From Verrucomicrobiota bacterium (GTDB lineage: Bacteria; Verrucomicrobiota; Kiritimatiellia; B70-G9): a stretch of 8,339 nt of DNA. Positions 1 through 5,041 of the stretch are shown piece after piece. Within the stretch, counting starts at the first letter, position 1, and the number at the start of each line of letters is the position of its first letter. The stretch covers positions 1 through 8,339 of the forward strand of contig QNAJ01000051.1 of NCBI GenBank assembly GCA_003641465.1, given 5' to 3'. The position numbers and the translations under genes were made by a program. The notes beneath the pieces are model-generated. The model was not told the origin of the DNA and searched no databases. It saw only the letters and a program-made list of their open reading frames with translations.

Positions 1-524
1 GCCTCCTCGGTTTCCGGAGCCACCGCCCGCTCCTCAGCCGGGGCTTCCTTCATCTCCACCGCCGCTGCTTCCTCCTCAGCCGGAGCACCCGCCGCAGCCT
101 TCTCTGGCTCCTCCGCCTCCTCCGCCGGAACTTCCTCCTCAGCCTCGGCCTCCGGGCCGGGCAGCAGGGTCTCAATCTGCTCCTCCCTGACCTCTCCCGC
201 TTCTGCTGCCTCCGCTGCCTCCGCTTCAGACGGCATTTCCACGAAAACTTCCGCTGACGGGGGCGCTTCGGGTGCCGTCACCTCGCCCTCAACGACAGCC
301 TCCTCTACACCAACGGTCTCAGAGGTGGCTACTTCGGGTACTTCGACCGCCGGTGCTGCCATTTCCACCTCGGGCTCAGTTCCCGTTGGTGCTGCGGCTT
401 CGACCTCTTCCTCTGCTCCCAGATCTTCCAGCAAAGACTCCAACTCTTCCTCCTGGGCCCGTAAGTTTCCTCCCCACAACACCAGTGCTGCCGCAACCAG
501 CAAGCCTGTGATCCATGCTCTCAT
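1..524 (-). CDS. N-terminal part of an exported acidic Ala/Glu/Pro-rich protein, probable PilQ-type secretin (Amuc_1098-like), truncated by the window edge
   Basis: The frame is open from the ATG at 524 to base 1, giving 174 residues with no stop. Residues 1-22 are a Sec signal peptide: MRAW, then hydrophobic ITGLLVAALVLWG, with likely cleavage after LRA before QEEE. The rest is almost only Glu, Ala, Pro and Val, strongly acidic, with two short amphipathic patches (LESLLEDL at 28-35 and EEQIETLLPG at 113-122). AGGAGG at 534-539 lies 8 bases from the ATG at 524 but only 2 bases from an in-frame ATG at 530, so 524 is preferred. The gene begins 66 bases after the PilP-like gene ends and is last in the visible operon, the place of PilQ in pilMNOPQ and of Amuc_1098 in Akkermansia. 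No secretin, AMIN or STN domain is visible, so the secretin call rests on position only. The low-complexity composition alone would also fit another periplasmic linker protein. Confidence 0.72.
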   Translation of the reverse strand, partial: MRAWITGLLVAAALVLWGGNLRAQEEELESLLEDLGAEEEVEAAAPTGTEPEVEMAAPAVEVPEVATSETVGVEEAVVEGEVTAPEAPPSAEVFVEMPSEAEAAEAAEAGEVREEQIETLLPGPEAEAEEEVPAEEAEEPEKAAAGAPAEEEAAAVEMKEAPAEERAVAPETEE

Positions 525-533
525 TCGCATCTC

Positions 534-539
534 CTCCTG
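534..539 (-). promoter_or_regulatory. Strong Shine-Dalgarno site of the putative secretin gene
   Basis: On the minus strand this reads AGGAGG, a full anti-16S match. It is 8 bases from the ATG at 524 and only 2 from the ATG at 530, which decides the start at 524. It is the best ribosome binding site in the pilus operon; the upstream junctions rely on overlapping stop and start codons and weaker sites. This suggests independent, possibly higher translation of the last gene, as expected if the secretin is needed in more copies than the platform proteins (inference). Confidence 0.75.
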
Positions 540-590
540 GAATGCCTGATCCTCTCTATCTCCATAGTGATTGAAAGCAGCACTCCGGAC

Positions 591-1658
591 CTACCCTTCC
601 GAAGAACGCCCGCCACCTTGAAGCTTCTTCCTCAGCTCCTGGAGCTCCGACTCAGCTATACGGGTCACAAGGATTTCAGCACCGCTTTGCATGTCGCGTA
701 ATAATACGCCGTCACGCCGTATGTCAACGATTTTGTAGACCCGGTCCCGGACGGTAATGGTATCCCCTACGTGGACTACGAAACGGCTCGCGTCTGTCAG
801 CAGTGCCAGATATGCTACGCGCTCGTACCGGGTCAGAGCCATATTTTTCACAAGCGGAACGATACGATCGCCCTTGCGGAGGGTAAGGACGGATTCATCT
901 ACTTTCCCGGCGGGCGTCTTTCTGATCTTCGGTTCATAGCTGACGACCTTATAACCGTCAATCACGTCACCAATTTTTACAAAGTACGATCTTTCCAGAG
1001 TCCGCAGATTCAACAGAAACCGGGTCTCTCCGTTGGCCAGCGTTTGCACTCCCTGGAAACGCATCCGGAACGGCCGGTTGACAATCCGCACTACCCGCAG
1101 CTTGGCCACCGGGTTCGGAAAATCCTTGGAGTCGAAAGGATTTGTGCCCGCCTGGAACTCTTCGATGTTGCTGAATCCGTCACTGTCCGGGTCAGCGAAT
1201 GCGTCTGCGGCATCAAAGGGATTCAACCCTACCTTCTTCTCATACACATCCGTCAGCCCGTCGCCGTCGCTGTCGATCTCCTCCGGCCGGACGATTTCCG
1301 GCTGTCGGCGCCCGCAGAAGGGGCATACATCCGCATCAAAGGGTATCGGCTTCCGGCAGTCCTCGTATACGCACAAAACCCGCAACTCACTGACAAAAAG
1401 CAAATTGGTGAAGGGAGGCAATTGCATCGGTCTACTCACCTTCTGCCAGCGCCCGGTATATGCATCTATTGCCAGTCGTTCGGCACGCTTCCACTGCGAC
1501 GGCAAGCTCTCGCTCACGAGGGATTCCAGGGTCGCCCTCGACCGCTGCAGCTGCGACAGAAGATAGCCTACTGATCCCAGCAGCGCCGCCACCACAGCCG
1601 TGAGAATCAGTTTCTCATAATGACGGACCAGCCAGCTCTCCTGTCCGGGCATTGTCAT
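591..1658 (-). CDS. Membrane-anchored PilP-like pilus assembly protein (Amuc_1099-like) with a four-Cys knuckle and Asp-rich calcium-type repeats
   Basis: The product is 355 aa. Residues 17-36 form one transmembrane segment after a short charged N-terminus, so the bulk should be periplasmic. Residues 96-115 carry C-x4-C-x10-C-x2-C (C96, C101, C112, C115), resembling a zinc ribbon. Residues 129-140 and 156-167 are two DxDxDGxxDxxE-type repeats like thrombospondin type 3 or EF-hand calcium loops. The region from about 185 is beta-rich with two modules that contain a VGD/IGD turn and end in V-x-I or V-V-x-Y strands (about 205-245 and 290-332). These recall the small beta domain of PilP/GspC, a resemblance judged by eye. 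The start ATG overlaps the stop of the PilO-like gene (ATGA); a second ATG is at 1652. Gene order MN-O-this-secretin places it where PilP belongs. The existence of the gene is firm. The PilP assignment is moderate, and the metal-binding roles are inferred from motif spacing. Confidence 0.85.
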   Translation of the reverse strand: MTMPGQESWLVRHYEKLILTAVVAALLGSVGYLLSQLQRSRATLESLVSESLPSQWKRAERLAIDAYTGRWQKVSRPMQLPPFTNLLFVSELRVLCVYEDCRKPIPFDADVCPFCGRRQPEIVRPEEIDSDGDGLTDVYEKKVGLNPFDAADAFADPDSDGFSNIEEFQAGTNPFDSKDFPNPVAKLRVVRIVNRPFRMRFQGVQTLANGETRFLLNLRTLERSYFVKIGDVIDGYKVVSYEPKIRKTPAGKVDESVLTLRKGDRIVPLVKNMALTRYERVAYLALLTDASRFVVHVGDTITVRDRVYKIVDIRRDGVLLRDMQSGAEILVTRIAESELQELRKKLQGGGRSSEG

Positions 1659-2641
1659 GGCCCGCTAGCCTCGCTTTCTCGAAACCGGTACACGTTCAAC
1701 TGGAGCGTGACCTGGATTTCCTCCCGGCCAGCCACAATCCTCTCTTCCCGGGTGAGCGGTCTCTCCGCGCCGGATTTGCTCCCCATGGCTGCCGGTAGAC
1801 TGAAAATCTGACCAAGTGCATCCCCGATTCCCTCGCCCCGGGAAGGCTCCGCCAGTGCTCCAAACTTCTGATTCTCAACCTCGATACTGGTCACTACCGC
1901 GCAAAACGGAGCGTTGGCCAATCCCTGCAGCAGCTTCCAGAAAGCTGGTTCACTACAGGAAAAGGTGAAGCGGTAACTTTCCAGATCCACCAGGTCAGCA
2001 ATCTCGTCCGGTGCCTTGGGCATACGGCGTGATTCACCACCTGCCGCAGCCGCAGGGACTCTTCTGCGCCGCCTCCTTGCAGGCTGCGGTTCTGTCCTTT
2101 CCTTCTTCAACTCGAACTCCTGGCGTCGGAGGTCATTCAGTTCGGAAATCCCCGCAGCAAATAGCACGCTGCATATCCTCCTCACCTGCTGCAGCTGTAC
2201 CGTTAATCTTGCTACGTCGGTAGCTGCAGGAATCTGACCGCGCACGTACCGCTCAAACCCGAAGGTAAAATCCTCCGGAAGAATCACTTCCGCTTCGGCA
2301 GCTTTGCGTGAAAGGTAGCGGATATCCTTCTCCAGAATCGCCGGGAAGTCGGCCGGCTCAATTCGGACGGGCTGGACCTGATTAGTGCGTAGCGAAGTTA
2401 TCAGCTCCGAAAGGAACCCTTCCATCCGAGCGGCATTCTGCGCCACCGTCTTCACATTCCCCTCGGATGGATAGGGAGAACGGGCCTGCAATCGTACCAG
2501 CTGCACATGCTGGCTCTCCAGTTCACCCGTAATGGCGCGGTAAGCCTGCCACCCCCGCCACAGAAAGAAAGCCGCTCCACAAAGGAAAATCAGTCCCACC
2601 AGCAGCAGGACCAGCACAAGCCTGGAGAAACGGCTGCTCAC
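1655..2641 (-). CDS. PilO-like bitopic pilus protein, homolog of Akkermansia Amuc_1100
   Basis: The product is 328 aa from the GTG at 2641, close to the roughly 317 aa of Amuc_1100. A short basic N-terminus (SSRFSR) leads into a transmembrane helix at 8-28, then a helical stretch at 32-115 that could form a coiled coil, and an alpha/beta region with LPEDFTFGF at 121-129. A proline/arginine/alanine linker at 183-212 contains six consecutive Arg (189-194). A second alpha/beta region runs from about 217 and ends in a strand VTLQLNVYRF. The layout, including an internal linker and a final strand followed by a short polar tail, matches Amuc_1100 as I remember it. The GTG overlaps the stop of the PilMN gene (GTGA), and AAGGAG lies 11 bases upstream. 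The reading frame is open far upstream to 3139, but that part is a shadow of the PilMN gene. The likely role is to pair with the PilN part in the periplasm and hold PilM and PilP in line. Confidence 0.87.
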   Translation of the reverse strand: MSSRFSRLVLVLLLVGLIFLCGAAFFLWRGWQAYRAITGELESQHVQLVRLQARSPYPSEGNVKTVAQNAARMEGFLSELITSLRTNQVQPVRIEPADFPAILEKDIRYLSRKAAEAEVILPEDFTFGFERYVRGQIPAATDVARLTVQLQQVRRICSVLFAAGISELNDLRRQEFELKKERTEPQPARRRRRRVPAAAAGGESRRMPKAPDEIADLVDLESYRFTFSCSEPAFWKLLQGLANAPFCAVVTSIEVENQKFGALAEPSRGEGIGDALGQIFSLPAAMGSKSGAERPLTREERIVAGREEIQVTLQLNVYRFRESEASGP

Positions 2642-4308
2642 AACTGGATAGGCTCCTTCAGCACGGCTTCTATTTTGAACCTGCGGATAAAATCGCCCGT
2701 TACCGGGGCCGGCTGCCACGTTATCTCGGTCTCCTCCGTGAAGAATCTGCTCTTGCGGAGAGCATCCCGGAAAGCTCTCACCGGCGAGCTGTCCGGCACC
2801 TTGTCGAGGTATCCCATTCCGGTCAACTCTATCCGCCGAACTATTCCGCCGACGGGCCCCCCGTCCGGGGGGGCCGCGGCCTCTTCCACGATCGGTACGA
2901 TCCGCGCGACCCAGATACCCCGCGGCACCACCCGCCTCACATCGGTAAGCATCTGCGCCCATCGGCGTTTGGCCTCGAGGGTATCCAGTAGCCCCTCCAC
3001 CCTGACCCGCGCCGTAGCCAGTTTCTTTTCCTCCACCGCCAACCGGCTTTCCACCCGGCGCAACAGGGTTACCTTGTCCCTCACCTTCTCCAGATATTCT
3101 CTCCCCAGCGCGCTCATCTTGAAAAGGTACCCGGCCCACACCACCATGGTCATGATCAGCGAGAGTCCTGCCAGAACCAGATAGGGCAGCTTTCTGCGTG
3201 CCGCCTGGCGGCGCCTGACCCTTTCGGGCAAAAGGTTCAATTCAATGGGACACGAAAGCAGTTTGCGCAGGCCCAGTCCTACCACTTCCCCCAGCAGGTG
3301 CACATCACGTGCGATCTGCTCAGCGGCTATCCTCTCGGAGACCGCCACATTGAGAAAGGGATTCAGATAGTCTACTTCGATTTTCAATTTCTCTTTCAAA
3401 AAGGTGTCAGTATAGGGAATTACCGAAGTCCCGCCGGTCAGCAGGACCAGTTCCGGCTTACTTCCCGCCTGCTGGCTGCGATAGAAATTTATGGAACGAT
3501 TTATCTCGGCGTGAATGCGCGTCATCACGCTGCGTACCGCCTTCGACACCCTGTCGGCCACCTCGCTCGGCGGTGCCTCGTAGGCACTGCCGAAGGCCAC
3601 AAACGCGTGCACTTTCTTGAGCTCCTCCGCTTCCGCAAAAGAGATTTCGAATTCCCTCATTATCTGCTGGGTAATCGCATTCCCAGCCACCGGAATACTG
3701 CGCATGAATATCCTGCCCTGCTCCATGAAAATCAGGTCCGTGGACCTTGCGCCCATGTCAATCACCAGAACACATCCTTCAAGATTGTCATAGTTGTAAC
3801 GCACTGCGTTGTACAACGCCGCCGAAGCTACATCCACCGTATCCGGCTCCAGGCCGGCCTGTTCGACACAACCGGAAAGTTCTTCGATGATATCCGCCTT
3901 GATCGCCGCCAGCATTACGTCCAGATCCCCGCCCGCGCTGCCAATCAGCTGATAGTCCCAGACGACCTCATCCATGGGAAAAGGAACGTTCTGCTGCGCT
4001 TCGTAGAGAATAATCTTGTAGACCTTTTCACCGTCTACCGGTGGCAACTTGACGAAGCGCGAAAAAACCGATTGCCCCGGCACCGACATGACCACCCGGG
4101 GGCCCTTCAGTCCGCTTTCGCGGAGCATGTCGCGCAGAGTAAGAACAATCTGCGAAGCCCGATCACTTTCCTGGGTAGGATCCAGTTCCAGTGAAGCAAT
4201 GGAATAGTTCATCAGCTGCAACCCGCCGGACTTGAGTCCCGAAAATTCCGCCAGCTTCAGGCTGCTGCTGCCTATATCCAGTGCTAGAATACGGTCCTGG
4301 CCGAACAT
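2638..4308 (-). CDS. pilM: PilM-PilN fusion: actin-like cytoplasmic ATPase domain joined to a PilN membrane/periplasmic domain (Amuc_1101-like)
   Basis: The product is 556 aa from the ATG at 4308. Residues 1-350 are a PilM/FtsA-type actin-like fold: phosphate-1 motif DIGSSSLKL (11-19), PFPMDEVVWDY (109-119), phosphate-2 VIDMGARSTDL (182-192) and adenosine motif LTGGTS (290-295). Residues 357-362, LNLLPE, match the conserved N-terminal motif of PilN (I/LNLLP) that in other systems docks into PilM as a separate chain. Then come a basic stretch, a transmembrane helix (375-396), a probable coiled coil (400-450) and a PilN-like periplasmic domain to the end. Ordinary PilM is about 350 aa and PilN about 200 aa, so the length fits a full fusion. 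A TTG at 4347 overlapping the previous stop (TTGA) would add 13 residues. The ATG is preferred because AGGG and AGGA lie just upstream and the result fits PilM N-termini. The gene encodes no FtsA-specific features that I can see, so a cell-division role is unlikely. Confidence 0.92.
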   Translation of the reverse strand: MFGQDRILALDIGSSSLKLAEFSGLKSGGLQLMNYSIASLELDPTQESDRASQIVLTLRDMLRESGLKGPRVVMSVPGQSVFSRFVKLPPVDGEKVYKIILYEAQQNVPFPMDEVVWDYQLIGSAGGDLDVMLAAIKADIIEELSGCVEQAGLEPDTVDVASAALYNAVRYNYDNLEGCVLVIDMGARSTDLIFMEQGRIFMRSIPVAGNAITQQIMREFEISFAEAEELKKVHAFVAFGSAYEAPPSEVADRVSKAVRSVMTRIHAEINRSINFYRSQQAGSKPELVLLTGGTSVIPYTDTFLKEKLKIEVDYLNPFLNVAVSERIAAEQIARDVHLLGEVVGLGLRKLLSCPIELNLLPERVRRRQAARRKLPYLVLAGLSLIMTMVVWAGYLFKMSALGREYLEKVRDKVTLLRRVESRLAVEEKKLATARVRVEGLLDTLEAKRRWAQMLTDVRRVVPRGIWVARIVPIVEEAAAPPDGGPVGGIVRRIELTGMGYLDKVPDSSPVRAFRDALRKSRFFTEETEITWQPAPVTGDFIRRFKIEAVLKEPIQL

Positions 4309-4343
4309 ACTTCCTACCCTGCTCCGCACCACCCGGAAAAAAC

Positions 4344-4925
4344 TCAACGTCCGCCGCCGAACTTTATCGCCTCATATTCGTCGTACAGGATCATCCCGAA
4401 CGGCGTCTGCATCCGGTTGAGCAAGAGGCCGCTCTCCGGAGTGAGCTGTTCCCACCAGCGCTGCTGGGAAGAAGGCCGCGTCTTGATCGCCACCAGTCGC
4501 CCCCCCGAACGCACCAGCACCGCAACCCGGACCACCTCACCGAACCTCTCAATGGTACTGGGATGCAGGTACATCACGCTCTTATGCCTGCCCTTGGGAA
4601 CGTTTACGTATGAAACCGTGCCCTTGAGAAGTTTGTACTTGCCCGCATCCCGGCGGGATTTCAGGAGTACGTAGTACTCGAAATCCAGCTGATCCAACCA
4701 TTCCGGACGCGTGAGGTATTCTACAACCACCTGGAACCACTGGCGCGTGGGTCTCTGGGGCGTACCGCCGACAATACGATATTCGGGTGTGCGGACCTTC
4801 TCTCCATCAATCTTGCGTATCTCTACAATCTTGCCTTCCGCTGCAAACACCTGAGAGGGCACAACCTGCAGAAACAACAGCAAGAATGGAATAATAGTCA
4901 GCGGCACCGGAGGATAATTCTTCAT
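4344..4925 (-). CDS. Small exported beta-rich protein, Amuc_1102-like, first gene of the pilus operon
   Basis: The product is 193 aa from the ATG at 4925. Residues 1-29 form a signal peptide (MKNYPPVP, hydrophobic IIPFLLLFLQVV, likely cleavage after VFA). The mature part has alternating strand-like stretches (WFQVVVEYL 63-71, FEYYVLLKS 82-90, YKLLKGTVSYVNVP 97-110, VVRVAVLVRSGGRLVAIK 131-148) and no cysteines, consistent with an immunoglobulin-like sandwich, as I recall reported for Amuc_1102. The reading frame is open to a TTG at 4994, but that codon lies in the -35 hexamer of the promoter, and an ATG at 4955 lies at about the predicted transcript start. The ATG at 4925 has a GGGGGG run 5 bases upstream and begins exactly at a signal peptide. 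The order before PilM equals Amuc_1102 before Amuc_1101. Its role is unknown: perhaps a periplasmic or surface accessory of the pilus machine. Confidence 0.82.
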   Translation of the reverse strand: MKNYPPVPLTIIPFLLLFLQVVPSQVFAAEGKIVEIRKIDGEKVRTPEYRIVGGTPQRPTRQWFQVVVEYLTRPEWLDQLDFEYYVLLKSRRDAGKYKLLKGTVSYVNVPKGRHKSVMYLHPSTIERFGEVVRVAVLVRSGGRLVAIKTRPSSQQRWWEQLTPESGLLLNRMQTPFGMILYDEYEAIKFGGGR

Positions 4926-4964
4926 CTCGACCCCCCAATGATTCTGCGTAAACATTTCGCGCTC

Positions 4965-4994
4965 AGTATATGGAGTAATCCTGTCAGGCGTCAA
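4965..4994 (-). promoter_or_regulatory. Sigma70-type promoter of the pilus operon
   Basis: On the minus strand TTGACG (4994-4989) and TATACT (4970-4965) are separated by 18 bases; each hexamer matches five of six consensus positions. Transcription should start near 4958, leaving a leader of about 33 bases before the ATG at 4925. It lies in the 116-bp gap after the helicase gene and is the only good promoter-like site seen upstream of the five pilus genes. No activator site or dyad was recognised beside it, so expression may be basal and housekeeping-driven. Confidence 0.7.
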
Positions 4995-5041
4995 CCAAAC
5001 ACTCCGGATGGGCAGCCACCAATGCGTCCGCCAGCCCTTGC

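Noticed and set aside
1..450. Tandem DNA repeat or satellite in the GAG/GCG-rich region
   Set aside because: No fixed repeat unit could be aligned; it reads as low-complexity coding sequence with one open frame.
272..549. Overlapping Pro/Ser-rich plus-strand frames
   Set aside because: Antisense shadows of the GAG/GCG-rich secretin start; the minus strand has a signal peptide and a strong ribosome binding site.
771..1574. Plus-strand open frame of 267 codons
   Set aside because: Antisense to the well-supported PilP-like gene, no family resemblance or ribosome binding site; an artefact of high GC content.
2855..2875. Hairpin considered as a terminator
   Set aside because: No T-run follows, and coding continues across it in the PilMN frame.
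2642..3139. Upstream extension of the PilO-like gene frame (166 more residues)
   Set aside because: It lies wholly within the PilMN coding region in another frame, has Gly/Arg-rich shadow composition, and the GTG at 2641 gives the expected Amuc_1100-like length with an immediate TM helix.
3298..4194. Plus-strand open frame of 298 codons
   Set aside because: Antisense to the PilM domain, whose conserved motifs leave no doubt about the coding strand; His/Arg-rich shadow composition.
5000..5041. Possible terminator after the helicase gene
   Set aside because: GGGC and GCCC flank an imperfect stem with mismatches and there is no T-run.
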